Shown one piece after another: positions 8,551 through 19,331 of a DNA stretch of 64,000 bases. A program made the translations under genes and the position numbers. Under the pieces are notes generated by a model. That model searched no databases, was not told where the DNA came from, and saw only the letters and a program-made list of their open reading frames with translations. Origin of the DNA: JAGVSR01 sp964589785 (GTDB lineage: Bacteria > Pseudomonadota > Alphaproteobacteria > Rhizobiales > Hyphomicrobiaceae); NCBI GenBank assembly GCA_964589785.1, contig CAZPUQ010000002.1, positions 186,001 to 250,000 of the forward strand. The letters run 5' to 3'. Each line of letters opens with the position of its first letter. Within the stretch, counting starts at the first letter, position 1.

Positions 8551-9215
8551 CCGGCGCCGCGCACGGTGCGGATCGGGTCGGCTTCCATGCCGCGCACGAT
8601 CGCCTTGCGCAGGCGTCCGACATGGACGTCGACGGTGCGCTCGTCCACGTCGGCATCGCGGCCCCACGTGCCGTCGAGGAGCTGCGAGCGGCTCAGCACC
8701 CGGCCCGTGTTCTCCAGGAACTGCTCGAGCAGCCTGTACTCCGTCGGGCCGATGCTGATCTCGCGGCCGAAGCGGGTGACACGGTGGGCGATCCGGTCGA
8801 GCCTGATGCCGTTGCCCTCCAGCACGTCGGCGATCCGCTCGGGCGCGGAGCGGCGCAACAGCGCCTTCACGCGGGCGATGAGCTCGGAGACGGAGAACGG
8901 CTTTACGACGTAGTCGTCGGCGCCGGTCTGCAGGCCGCGGATACGGTCGCCTTCCTCGCCGCGCGCCGTCAGCATGATGACGGGCAGCGCCTTGGTCTCG
9001 GGCCGCGCCCGGATCTGGCGGCAGATCTCGATGCCGGCGAGCCCGGGCAGCATCCAGTCGAGGATGACGAGGTCGGGGCGCTCCTCACGGACGACCATCA
9101 TGGCGTCGTTTCCCGACGCGGTATGGATGACGGAGTAGCCCTCCGCCTTGAGATTGTAGGTGAGGAGCGTGACGAGGGAGTCCTCGTCCTCGACGATCAG
9201 AACCTTGGCAGGCAT
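8526..9215 (-). CDS. phoB: Phosphate regulon response regulator PhoB
   Basis: OmpR-type response regulator of 229 residues, the usual PhoB length. Receiver domain residues E9-D10, phospho-acceptor D53 in VILDWMLPG, T in MLTARGEE and K in VVKPFS are all present. The winged-helix DNA-binding domain follows from about residue 130, with SIGPTEYRLLEQFLENTGRV and the recognition region DERTVDVHVGRLRKA, which is typical of PhoB rather than of other OmpR proteins. It is the last gene of the pst-phoU-phoB run and should be activated by PhoR under phosphate limitation. Its stop codon lies within the end of the convergent tetR gene. Confidence 0.95.
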   Translation of the reverse strand: MPAKVLIVEDEDSLVTLLTYNLKAEGYSVIHTASGNDAMMVVREERPDLVILDWMLPGLAGIEICRQIRARPETKALPVIMLTARGEEGDRIRGLQTGADDYVVKPFSVSELIARVKALLRRSAPERIADVLEGNGIRLDRIAHRVTRFGREISIGPTEYRLLEQFLENTGRVLSRSQLLDGTWGRDADVDERTVDVHVGRLRKAIVRGMEADPIRTVRGAGYVFDADS

Positions 9216-9242
9216 TCTTCGTGTGTCTCTGGCCCGGTTGCG

Positions 9243-9959
9243 TCAGCGCGCCGGTCCGGAGAGCAGCGTCGAGCTCGTCATGTCGCTCTTCGGCCGCTCG
9301 CCTTCGGGCGGGGCGCCGCGTGTCATGTAGGTAACGGTTTCGGCGATGTTGGTGGTGTGATCCCCGATCCGCTCGAGGTTCTTGGCGACGAACAGGAGAT
9401 GCGTACACAGCCCGATGTTGCGCGGATCTTCCATCATGTAGGTCAGGAGTTCGCGAAACACCGAATTATAGACTGCATCGAGCTTCTCGTCCGTGTGCCA
9501 GACGGCGAGCGCACGATCGGCATCGCGAGCGGCATAGGCGTCGAGTACGTCCTTCAACTGCCGCGAGGCGAGCTCGGCCATATGCCGCAGTCCCGTGAGA
9601 AGTCCCTTGGGATGCGTCTCGCCCGAAACGGTGTGGGCCCGTTTTGCGACGTTCTTGGCGAGATCGCCGACCCGCTCCAGCTCGCCCGCCACCTTCAGAA
9701 CCGAGATGACCTGGCGCAGGTCGTTCGCCACCGGTTGCCGGCGGGCGATCATCAGGATGACCTGCTCTTCGAGCTCGCCGTGCAGGAGATCGATGGTGGC
9801 GTCGCTCGCGACCGTCGCCTCGGCGCGCGCGGGATTGTGGCTTGCCAGCGCGTCGAAGGCCTCCCCGACGAGCTGCTCGGCCAGTCCGCCCATCTGCCCG
9901 ATCCTGCTGTCGAGCAGGGCGAGCTCCTGCTCATAGGACTTCACGATGTGCTCGGACAT
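9243..9959 (-). CDS. phoU: Phosphate signalling protein PhoU
   Basis: Two-repeat all-helical regulator of 238 residues that links the Pst transporter to PhoR and dampens signalling when phosphate is plentiful. The two PhoU repeats each hold a metal-binding E/D-x-x-x-D type block: ELERVGDLAKNVAKRA near residue 95 and NLERIGDHTTNIAETV near residue 200. The ATG at 9959 gives MSEHIVKSYEQEL, the standard beginning; the longer open frame upstream is the pstB gene seen in another frame. It lies 44 bp after pstB and 27 bp before phoB, inside the operon. Confidence 0.95.
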   Translation of the reverse strand: MSEHIVKSYEQELALLDSRIGQMGGLAEQLVGEAFDALASHNPARAEATVASDATIDLLHGELEEQVILMIARRQPVANDLRQVISVLKVAGELERVGDLAKNVAKRAHTVSGETHPKGLLTGLRHMAELASRQLKDVLDAYAARDADRALAVWHTDEKLDAVYNSVFRELLTYMMEDPRNIGLCTHLLFVAKNLERIGDHTTNIAETVTYMTRGAPPEGERPKSDMTSSTLLSGPAR

Positions 9960-10003
9960 GACGTGTCTCTCCTCGACCCTAGGCCTTGGCTGGGCGTCCC
10001 CGA

Positions 10004-10822
10004 TCAGCCGAACCGGCCGGTGATGTAGTCCTGCGTGCGCGGATCGCGCGGGTTGGTGAAGATCTGCGTGGTCTCGCCGCGCTCCACCAGTACGCCCAGG
10101 TGGAAGAAGGCGGTCTGCTGCGACACGCGGGCGGCCTGCTGCATCGAATGCGTCACGATCACGATCGTGAAGTTGTCGCTGAGCTCGTCCATCAGCTCCT
10201 CGATCCGGGCGGTCGCGATCGGGTCGAGCGCCGAGCAGGGCTCGTCCATCAGGATGATCTCCGGGTTGATCGCGATCGTGCGCGCGATGCACAGGCGCTG
10301 CTGCTGGCCGCCCGACAGTCCGGTGCCGCTGTCGCCGAGGCGGTCCTTCACCTCGTTCCACAGGCTTGCCCGGCGCAGGCTCTGCTCGACGATCTCGTCG
10401 AGCTCCGTCTTGGAGCGCGACAGGCCGTGAATGCGCGGTCCGTAGGCGACGTTCTCGTAGATCGACTTGGGGAACGGGTTCGGTTTCTGGAACACCATGC
10501 CGACGCGGGTGCGCAGCTGCACCGGATCGAGGCTCTTGTCGTAGATGTCCTCGCCGTCGATGGTGATCGTGCCCTCGACCCGGCAGGTCGGCACCGTGTC
10601 GTTCATGCGGTTGATGCAACGCAGGAACGTGGACTTGCCGCAGCCGGACGGGCCGATGAAGGCCGTCACCGACCGGTCGGGGATGTCGACGGTCACGTCC
10701 TTCAGCGCGTGCTTCGTCCCGTAATAGACGTTCACGTCCGTGGCCACGATCTTGGCGGCGGTGGCTGGGGCGGTCGCTTTGGACGGGGCTATCATGACCA
10801 GGGGATCGGGTCGCATTTCCAT
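10004..10822 (-). CDS. pstB: Phosphate ABC transporter ATP-binding protein
   Basis: ABC ATPase of 272 residues that powers high-affinity phosphate import. Walker A GPSGCGKST, the PstB-specific Q-loop MVFQKPNPFPKSIYENVAYG, signature LSGGQQQRLCIARTIA and Walker B IILMDEPCSALDP are all intact, and the switch histidine lies in IVTHSMQQAARVS. The N-terminus has about 25 extra residues before the nucleotide-binding domain begins at NVYYG, common in this group. It is 26 bp after pstA and 44 bp before phoU. Confidence 0.96.
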   Translation of the reverse strand: MEMRPDPLVMIAPSKATAPATAAKIVATDVNVYYGTKHALKDVTVDIPDRSVTAFIGPSGCGKSTFLRCINRMNDTVPTCRVEGTITIDGEDIYDKSLDPVQLRTRVGMVFQKPNPFPKSIYENVAYGPRIHGLSRSKTELDEIVEQSLRRASLWNEVKDRLGDSGTGLSGGQQQRLCIARTIAINPEIILMDEPCSALDPIATARIEELMDELSDNFTIVIVTHSMQQAARVSQQTAFFHLGVLVERGETTQIFTNPRDPRTQDYITGRFG

Positions 10823-10848
10823 GGAGACTCTCCGCGTTCCTACAGCGA

Positions 10849-12582
10849 CTACCAGCGCCGTTCAAATTTCTTGCGCAGCCAGATGGCAAGGCCGTTCATC
10901 ACGAACAGGACGGCGAGCAGGACCAGAATGGCGGCGGCCGTCTTCATCTTGAAGGCCGGCTCGGGCAGGTCCGACCACAGGAAGATCTGCACCGGGAGCA
11001 CCGTGGCGGCGTCCGTCAGGCTGGTCGGCACGTCGACGATGAAGGCGACCATGCCGATCATCAGAAGGGGCGCGGTCTCGCCGAGCGCGTGCGCCATGCC
11101 GATGATCGTTCCGGTCATGATGCCCGGCATGGCGAGCGGCAGGACGTGATGGAAGATGGCCTGCTGACGCGAGGCGCCGATGCCGAGCGCGGCCTCGCGG
11201 ATGGAGGGAGGGACGGACTTCAGCGCCGCGCGCGAGGCGATGATGATGGTCGGCAGCACGAGAAGCGCAAGCACCAGGCCGCCGACCAGAGGGGCGGACC
11301 GCGGCAGGCCGAAGAAGTTGAGGAACACGGCAAGGCCGAGAAGGCCGAAGACGATCGAGGGCACCGCCGCGAGGTTGTTGATGTTGATCTCGATGAGCTG
11401 CGTCGCGCGGTTCTTCGGTGCGAACTCCTCCAGATAGATCGCCGCCAGCACGCCGATCGGCAGGCAGAGGCCGATGGTCACGGCGAGGGTAAGGAGCGAT
11501 CCGACGAGCGCGCCCCTGATGCCGGCAAGCTCGGCCTCGCGGCTGTCGCCGGAGGTGAAGAACGCCCAGTTGAAGACCTCTTCGACCTGCCCCTTGGCCT
11601 CGAGCGCGGCGAGGTAGGCGGCCGCGCGGTCGTTGACGTTGCGGTCGGCCTCGGGCGTCGCGTAGCGGTAGATCTGCCAGTTTCCGGGCGCAGCTTGCGA
11701 CGGGGAGGTGAGAGGGATGATGACGTCGCCGTCGATGGACGAGGCCGAGATGGTCTTCACCTTCACGCCGCCGCCGTTGAGAGCGACGAGCCGGCTCGGC
11801 ATCCGGCTGTCGAGCGCTTCGGGCGCCGTGGCGTCCTGCGCCCGTCGGGTGAGTTCCGCGACCTCGGTCTGGAGCGGGGCCAGGGTCTGCTCCGGAACGC
11901 CGCGCGCCGCGCGCCGCGCAATGGTTTCGGCAAGGTCATCCGCGCGCGCCTTGAGCTCGGTCTTGACGCGCGCGAGCTCCGCGGCGAAGGCGTCGCCGCC
12001 GGCGGCAATCGTGATCTCGCCCGACACGCCGCTCGGCGTGGCGGAGCCGTCGCGGGCGGTCACGATCTCAACGTTCTCCCCCGTTTGCTTCAGGAATACG
12101 TCGGCATCGTCGGAGAGGAGCAGGCGCGCCTTGACGCGCTGGCCGACGAGCGAGGGGTCGGCGACGACGGCCTTGCGCAGCGCGTCGCCGGCGCCCGAGC
12201 TCAGGAGCGCGTTGAGCTCCCGTTTCGCCTGCCGGCCTTCGATCCCGGGGATCGCCTCGGCCAGCGCGGCGCGCGCGATGGCGGTGTAGTCGCCCGCGCG
12301 CAGCGTGTCGGCATCGCCCTTGCCGTCGGGATCGAGCTTGGCGCGGTCCATCAGCACGTCGGTCACGAGGACGTGCTGGTAGAAACCGGGGATGCCGCGC
12401 ACGACGATGCTCGTCAGCAGGGCTGCGAGGAAGAGGACGGTCACGACGAGCGCCCCCACGCCGTAGGCCTTGAAGCGCGCATCGGCCCGGTAGCGCCGGC
12501 GCAGGCGGGCCTTTGCCTCCGCCGTATGGAGTTCGACGCGGCGGACGGAGATCGGTGGGCCGCCGGCGGTGATATCAGTCAT
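10849..12582 (-). CDS. pstA: Phosphate ABC transporter permease PstA with long N-terminal extension
   Basis: Inner-membrane permease of 577 residues, roughly twice the E. coli protein. The N-terminus holds one membrane helix (about residues 30-52), then some 290 hydrophilic residues of the DUF3333 type predicted to lie outside the membrane, and the normal permease domain from about residue 350. The permease carries the EAA-like loop SIREAALGIGASRQQAI contacting PstB. Such extensions are known in alphaproteobacterial PstA, but this one is long and contains an Ala/Arg-rich, possibly coiled segment (around LARVKTELKARADDLAET). It overlaps pstC by 8 bp. Confidence 0.93.
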   Translation of the reverse strand: MTDITAGGPPISVRRVELHTAEAKARLRRRYRADARFKAYGVGALVVTVLFLAALLTSIVVRGIPGFYQHVLVTDVLMDRAKLDPDGKGDADTLRAGDYTAIARAALAEAIPGIEGRQAKRELNALLSSGAGDALRKAVVADPSLVGQRVKARLLLSDDADVFLKQTGENVEIVTARDGSATPSGVSGEITIAAGGDAFAAELARVKTELKARADDLAETIARRAARGVPEQTLAPLQTEVAELTRRAQDATAPEALDSRMPSRLVALNGGGVKVKTISASSIDGDVIIPLTSPSQAAPGNWQIYRYATPEADRNVNDRAAAYLAALEAKGQVEEVFNWAFFTSGDSREAELAGIRGALVGSLLTLAVTIGLCLPIGVLAAIYLEEFAPKNRATQLIEININNLAAVPSIVFGLLGLAVFLNFFGLPRSAPLVGGLVLALLVLPTIIIASRAALKSVPPSIREAALGIGASRQQAIFHHVLPLAMPGIMTGTIIGMAHALGETAPLLMIGMVAFIVDVPTSLTDAATVLPVQIFLWSDLPEPAFKMKTAAAILVLLAVLFVMNGLAIWLRKKFERRW

Positions 12583-13966
12583 ACTGCTCTCGATATCTCT
12601 GGACGACCTTGAGCGCGATGTAGTTGAGCACGAGCGTCACGAAGAAAAGGACGAAGCCGAGCGCGAAGGCGGCGAGCGTCTTGGCGCTGTCGAACTCCTG
12701 GTCGCCGACGAGGATGGTCTTGATCTGGACGGTGATGGTCGTCACGGCCTCGAGCGGATTGAAGGTGAGGTTTGCGGCCAGCCCCGCCGCCATCACGACG
12801 ATCATCGTCTCGCCGATGGCGCGGCTGATCGCGAGCATGAAGGCCGACACGATGCCCGGCAGCGCGGCGGGAAGGACGACCTGGCGGATGGTCTCCGACT
12901 TCGTGGCGCCCATCGCGTAGGCGCCGTCGCGCAGCGACTGGGGCACGGCGTTGATGACGTCGTCGGAGAGCGAGGAAATGAACGGAATGATCATCATGCC
13001 CATGACGATGCCGGCCGCCAGTGCGCTTTCGGAGGCGACGTCGAGCCCGAACGCCTCGCCCCAGCCGCGGATGAAGGGTGCCACCGTCAGCGCCGCGAAG
13101 AAGCCGAGCACGACGGTCGGGATGCCGGCGAGGATCTCGAGGATGGGCTTGCCGAGCGCGCGCACGCGGGGCGAGGCATATTCGGCGAGGTAGATCGCCG
13201 AGAAGAGGCCCAGCGGTCCCGCGACGAGGATGGCGATGAGGGTGATGAGCAGCGTGCCGGTCAGCAGCGGCAGGAAGCCGTAGGCGGTCTCGATGTCGCC
13301 CTGGTCGGCGCGCATGGCCGCCTGCGGGTTCCACTCCGTGCCGAACAGGAACTCGAAGACGGTCGGCTTGCCCTTGATCGCCGGATCGAAAAAGAAGCGG
13401 TACGTCTCGCCGACCACGGAGAAGAGAATGCCGATCGTGGTCAGCACCGCGATCGTCGCGCAGACCCACAGCAGGCCGTGCACGATCCACTCGAACGCAT
13501 TGCGGGCGCGGTACGTCATCGAGACCCGGCTGAGGCCCCACCACAGGCCGGCGAGCCCGCAGAGCGTGCCAAGCGCGAGCGTCGCCCACTCTCCCGCCGC
13601 CAGCGACGCGGCGTAGCCCGCGGCCGCCGATTGCATCTCGGGGGTGGCCGAGCCGGCGGTACCGCTGCGGACGATGTGGACGATCTCGCGCAAGGCCGCG
13701 CCCTGCCGCAACGGATCGGCCTGCACGTCCTCGGGCAGAACGGACAGCGCGCTTTGCGTCGCGAGATGTCCGGTCAGGGCCGTGCCGGCCAGAAAAAGCA
13801 GGAGTGCCGGCAGGAACGCCAGCGCGGCGGTATAAAGGCCATGGTAGGCGGGAAGCGAATGCATCCCCGCATAGTCGCCGCCGGCGATGCTCCGCGCCCG
13901 GCTGCTCGCAAGGAAGTATCCCGCGAGCAGCAGAGCGACGAGAACGACAGCATACCAACCGGCCAT
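12575..13966 (-). CDS. pstC: Phosphate ABC transporter permease PstC
   Basis: Inner-membrane permease of 463 residues, longer than the E. coli form because of about 150 extra N-terminal residues with two predicted membrane helices (GWYAVVLVALLLAGYFLA and a second at AALAFLPALLLFLAGTAL). The C-terminal half is the standard permease with the EAA loop SLRDGAYAMGATKSETIR. The ATG at 13966 is preferred because AAGGA lies 9 bases before it; a TTG at 13975 abuts that same motif and is unlikely. It starts 18 bp after pstS stops and overlaps pstA by 8 bp, indicating coupled translation. Confidence 0.93.
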   Translation of the reverse strand: MAGWYAVVLVALLLAGYFLASSRARSIAGGDYAGMHSLPAYHGLYTAALAFLPALLLFLAGTALTGHLATQSALSVLPEDVQADPLRQGAALREIVHIVRSGTAGSATPEMQSAAAGYAASLAAGEWATLALGTLCGLAGLWWGLSRVSMTYRARNAFEWIVHGLLWVCATIAVLTTIGILFSVVGETYRFFFDPAIKGKPTVFEFLFGTEWNPQAAMRADQGDIETAYGFLPLLTGTLLITLIAILVAGPLGLFSAIYLAEYASPRVRALGKPILEILAGIPTVVLGFFAALTVAPFIRGWGEAFGLDVASESALAAGIVMGMMIIPFISSLSDDVINAVPQSLRDGAYAMGATKSETIRQVVLPAALPGIVSAFMLAISRAIGETMIVVMAAGLAANLTFNPLEAVTTITVQIKTILVGDQEFDSAKTLAAFALGFVLFFVTLVLNYIALKVVQRYREQYD

Positions 13967-13984
13967 GGCCAGCAATCCTTCGGT

Positions 13985-15037
13985 CTACTTCAACTCGTCA
14001 GCGGTCAGCGTGACGCCGCCGTTGGCGGCCTTGGCCGACGCTGCGAACGCATCCGGGGGCAGGGCGACCAGTCCCTTCTCGGTCAGATAGCCCTCCGCGC
14101 CGAGGGCCTTCTCGGAGGTGTACTCGGCAATGAACTTGTCGAGGCCGGGGATGACGCCGATGTGCGCCTTCTTGAAGTAGACGAACAGCGGCCGGGCGCC
14201 CTTGTACTTGCCACCCGAGATGTTATCGAACGTCGGCTCGACGCCCTCGATGGCAACGCCGTGGAGCTTGTCGGCATTCTCCTCCAGGAACGAGTAGCCG
14301 AAGATGCCGAAGGCATTCTTGTTGGCCTGGAGCTTCTGGACGATCACGTTGTCGTTCTCGCCCGCCTCGACGTAGGCGCCGTCCTTGCGGATCGACTTCC
14401 ACACCTTCTCGAAGTCCTTCTCCCGCGCCTTGTCGGCCTTCATCGCCTTCAGGCTGTCGAAGGCCTCCGCGCCCTTCTCCATGAAGAGCTCATGGAAGGA
14501 ATCGCGCGTGCCCGAGGTGGGCGGGGGTCCCAGAACCTCGATCTTGATGGCGGGCAGCGACGGATCGATGTCCGACCAGGTCTTGTAGGGGTTGTCGACG
14601 AGCTCGCCCTTGTCGTTGGGGACCTTCTCGGCCAGCGCCTGGAAGACCTGCTGGCGCGTCAGCGCGATCGCCGGCCCGCTCTTGGACCCGGCAATGGTGA
14701 GGCCGTCGTAGCCGACGGTGAGCTCGATGATGTCTTTCACGCCGTTCTTGTCGCAGAGCTCGAACTCGCTCTTCTTGATGCGCCGCGACGCGTTCGTCGC
14801 GTCGGCCTTGTCGACGCCGACGCCCTCGCAGAAGATCTTCATGCCGCCGCCGGTGCCGGTCGACTCGACGACCGGCGTCTTGGCGCCCGTGGACTTGCCG
14901 AACTGCTCGGCGACAGCCGTCGTAAAGGGATAGACGGTCGAGGATCCGACGACGCGGATCTGGTCGCGCGCCTCGGCAGCCGTCGCGGCGGCGAGGCCGC
15001 CCGCGAGGGCGACCGTGAGGAAGGTGGCCTTCTTCAT
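13985..15037 (-). CDS. pstS: Periplasmic phosphate-binding protein PstS
   Basis: Exported binding protein of 350 residues that delivers phosphate to PstCAB. The ATG at 15037 begins MKKATFLTVALAGGLAAATAAEA, a clear Sec signal peptide with cleavage expected after AEA. Phosphate-contacting blocks include VVGSSTVYPFTTAVAEQF, ESTGTGGGMK and TSGTRDSFHELF. First gene of the pstSCAB-phoU-phoB operon; a Pho-box-like sequence lies about 95 bp upstream. The frame stays open upstream to 15127 but that part reads through the promoter region. Confidence 0.95.
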   Translation of the reverse strand: MKKATFLTVALAGGLAAATAAEARDQIRVVGSSTVYPFTTAVAEQFGKSTGAKTPVVESTGTGGGMKIFCEGVGVDKADATNASRRIKKSEFELCDKNGVKDIIELTVGYDGLTIAGSKSGPAIALTRQQVFQALAEKVPNDKGELVDNPYKTWSDIDPSLPAIKIEVLGPPPTSGTRDSFHELFMEKGAEAFDSLKAMKADKAREKDFEKVWKSIRKDGAYVEAGENDNVIVQKLQANKNAFGIFGYSFLEENADKLHGVAIEGVEPTFDNISGGKYKGARPLFVYFKKAHIGVIPGLDKFIAEYTSEKALGAEGYLTEKGLVALPPDAFAASAKAANGGVTLTADELK

Positions 15038-15130
15038 CTTGGAGAAACTCCCGTTGCCTGGACCGGGGGCGGCGTCCCGCATGCCGGTGCTGATGCGCGC
15101 GCTGCGAGCATTAACGGCTGCGCACAAACC

Positions 15131-15141
15131 TTTTATGACAG
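15131..15141 (-). promoter_or_regulatory. Pho-box-like element upstream of pstS
   Basis: On the minus strand the sequence is CTGTCATAAAA, which equals the first 11 bases of the classic Pho box repeat unit (CTGTCAT plus an AT-rich spacer). The second repeat (GGTTTGT) is poor. TTAATG about 15 bases further toward pstS could serve as a -10 element. PhoB encoded in the same operon is the expected activator. Confidence 0.55.
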
Positions 15142-15196
15142 GTCAACTCCATGGAAAGACGGGAGTTTTCTGTGTCACCGGCGGTCAGAGGCAGAC

Positions 15197-16453
15197 TCAG
15201 CCCGGCAGCCTCGCCAGGACGACGGTGAAACACGAGCCGCGGCCAATCTCGGACGTGATCTCCAGCTCGCCCTGGTGGCGGGCGAGGATGTGCTTGACGA
15301 TGGCGAGGCCGAGCCCGGTCCCGCCCTGTTCGCGGCTGCGGGCGGTATCGACGCGGTAGAAGCGCTCGGTCAGGCGGGGCAGGTGCTCCGGCGCGATGCC
15401 GACGCCGTCGTCGCGCACGCTGATCGTGACGGCCTCGCGGCTCACCTTCGTCGCCGGACGCGCGGCCACCGTCACCTCCACGACGCCGCCCTTGCGCCCG
15501 TACTTGATGGCATTGTGGACGAGGTTCTGCATCACCTGCTCCAGCTCGTCCTTGTCGCCGCGCACCCGCAACGGACGTTCCGCAGGCGTGAACGTCAGGC
15601 GGACGTCGGCCTGCCGCGCAAGGGGCTCCAGGCCGCGGATCACGCGCAGCACGACATCCTCGAGATCGACCTCGCCCTCCGGGCGCAGGTGGGCGCGCAT
15701 CTCGATGCGGCTCAGCGACAGGAGGTCATCGAGGATGCGGTTCATGCGTGCCGCCTGCGCGTCCATGATGGACAGGAAGCGGCTGCGGGCGTCTTCGTCG
15801 CCGCGTGCCGGGCCTTGCAGCGTCTCGATGAAGCCTTTGATCGAGGCGAGCGGAGTGCGGAGCTCGTGGCTGGCGTTGGCAATGAAGTCGGCGCGCAGTT
15901 GCGCCAGGCGTTCCTGCTCGCTCGTATCGCGGAACTGCAGCAGCAGCATCGCACCGGCGGGCAGCGGGCTCGCCGTGACGATGAAGCGCCGGCCCTGCAG
16001 CATCCGCTCGGTGATCTCGGCCGCGTCGGGGCGGCCCGCTGCCGCGACCCGCTCGATCGATTGCAGGAGCTCCGGATTGCGGCTGACGGCGGCGAGCGGA
16101 TGGCCCGGCGCCATGGCCGGGAAGAGGTCGCCCGCATGCCGGTTGAAGGCAAGGATGCGGCGCTCGGCGTCGAGAACGATGGCCGGAATGTCGAGCACGC
16201 GCACGAGATCGGCGATCTCGACGCGCGGTGTGGTGCCCGTGGGGCCGTCTCGCTTGGCGGGCGCGGCCGGTGCGGGGCGGCGGCGCGTCAGCCAGCCGAA
16301 AAAGGAGCCGGCGGCGGGCACGGCCGCTGCGGGGTTCTCGACCTCGGCCGACAGCCGCGCGGCTAGGATCAGGATGGCCGCGAGGATCGCCCGCGCCGCC
16401 CAGCCCGAGGCCGGCGGCGGCACGTCTGTCGGCTCGTCCTCGTCTGCGGTCAT
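15197..16453 (-). CDS. phoR: Phosphate regulon sensor histidine kinase PhoR
   Basis: Membrane-anchored kinase of 418 residues. A hydrophobic helix near the N-terminus (WAARAILAAILILAARL) is followed by a PAS-like domain (DLVRVLDIPAIVLDAERRILAFN), the HisKA helix with phospho-acceptor H196 in FIANASHELRTPLASIKGF, and the ATPase domain with N box LVHNAIKYGRKGG, DDGVGIAPEHLPRLTERFYRV and GGTGLGLAIVKHIL. A GTG at 16489, 12 codons further upstream and with GGAGG before it, is an alternative start. Expected to phosphorylate PhoB. It is separated from pstS by the promoter region, on the same strand. Confidence 0.93.
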   Translation of the reverse strand: MTADEDEPTDVPPPASGWAARAILAAILILAARLSAEVENPAAAVPAAGSFFGWLTRRRPAPAAPAKRDGPTGTTPRVEIADLVRVLDIPAIVLDAERRILAFNRHAGDLFPAMAPGHPLAAVSRNPELLQSIERVAAAGRPDAAEITERMLQGRRFIVTASPLPAGAMLLLQFRDTSEQERLAQLRADFIANASHELRTPLASIKGFIETLQGPARGDEDARSRFLSIMDAQAARMNRILDDLLSLSRIEMRAHLRPEGEVDLEDVVLRVIRGLEPLARQADVRLTFTPAERPLRVRGDKDELEQVMQNLVHNAIKYGRKGGVVEVTVAARPATKVSREAVTISVRDDGVGIAPEHLPRLTERFYRVDTARSREQGGTGLGLAIVKHILARHQGELEITSEIGRGSCFTVVLARLPG

Positions 16454-16531
16454 GGCCGTGGTATAGGCGGATCGGCGCGGCAAGGCCACTGCCGCACGAC
16501 CCCTCCGACGACGGGCAACCGGGGACGGGCC

Positions 16532-18940
<2,409 letters not shown>

Positions 18941-18979
18941 GCCGGTCCTTGCCCTGCTCGGTCGGGTGCAGAGCCGAGA

Positions 18980-19005
18980 GGTATACCCTGGCGGGGTCCA
19001 GTCAA
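18980..19005 (-). promoter_or_regulatory. Candidate metal-responsive promoter/operator of copA
   Basis: On the minus strand TTGACT (19005-19000) is followed by an inverted repeat ACCC-N5-GGGT (18997-18985) running into TATACC. The layout resembles promoters in which a metal sensor binds a palindrome between or over the hexamers, but the TTGACT to TATACC distance is only 14 bases and no CueR or CsoR gene lies nearby. Confidence 0.3.
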
Positions 19006-19051
19006 GCCGTCCGCCGGCGGGTGCGACGTGGCGGACCGGGCGGCGGTTCGC

Positions 19052-19243
19052 TTACGGCTGCCGCGGGCAGGTGCTGAGCCCGAGCAACGAATAGGCCGGG
19101 CAAACGCCGACAAGCCCGGTCACGATCGGCACGAGCCCGAGAAGCGCCCACGGCGTCTGCGGTCCGACGAAATAGAGGCTCAGGATCGCCGCGCCGACGA
19201 GCACGCGCAGCGCGCGGTCGAATGTTCCCACGTTGCAGGTCAT
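19052..19243 (-). CDS. DUF2892 (YgaP-type) small inner-membrane protein
   Basis: Protein of 63 residues from the ATG at 19243, which has AGGAG 9 bases upstream. It begins MTCNVGTFDRALRVLVGAAIL, then two hydrophobic helices separated by PQTPWALLGLVPIVTGLVG and a cysteine-containing end CPAYSLLGLSTCPR, the standard DUF2892 pattern. Family members often sit next to rhodanese or sulfide/metal stress genes; here the neighbours are a Crp/Fnr regulator and a copper ATPase. Function unknown. Confidence 0.82.
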   Translation of the reverse strand: MTCNVGTFDRALRVLVGAAILSLYFVGPQTPWALLGLVPIVTGLVGVCPAYSLLGLSTCPRQP

Positions 19244-19299
19244 GCCGCATGTCTCCTTCGTTGCCGTGCGCATCGTAGGCCGCTTGCCGGCCGGGGTCT

Positions 19300-19312
19300 G
19301 TGACCTTGTCAC
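19300..19312. promoter_or_regulatory. Palindrome GTGAC-N3-GTCAC between crp-like and DUF2892 genes
   Basis: Perfect 5-bp inverted repeat with a 3-base centre, 57 bases before the DUF2892 start. It resembles a compressed CRP-type site (TGTGA/TCACA), but the spacing is shorter than the CRP consensus. Could be an operator for a separate DUF2892-copA transcript. Confidence 0.25.
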
Positions 19313-19331
19313 GACGCCGTTGCGTTGAGGC

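Noticed and set aside
12569..16366. Very long plus-strand open frame opposite pstC, pstS and phoR
   Set aside because: It is antisense to well-supported genes in high-GC DNA, where stop-free shadow frames are common; the protein is Arg/Asp/His-rich with no domains.
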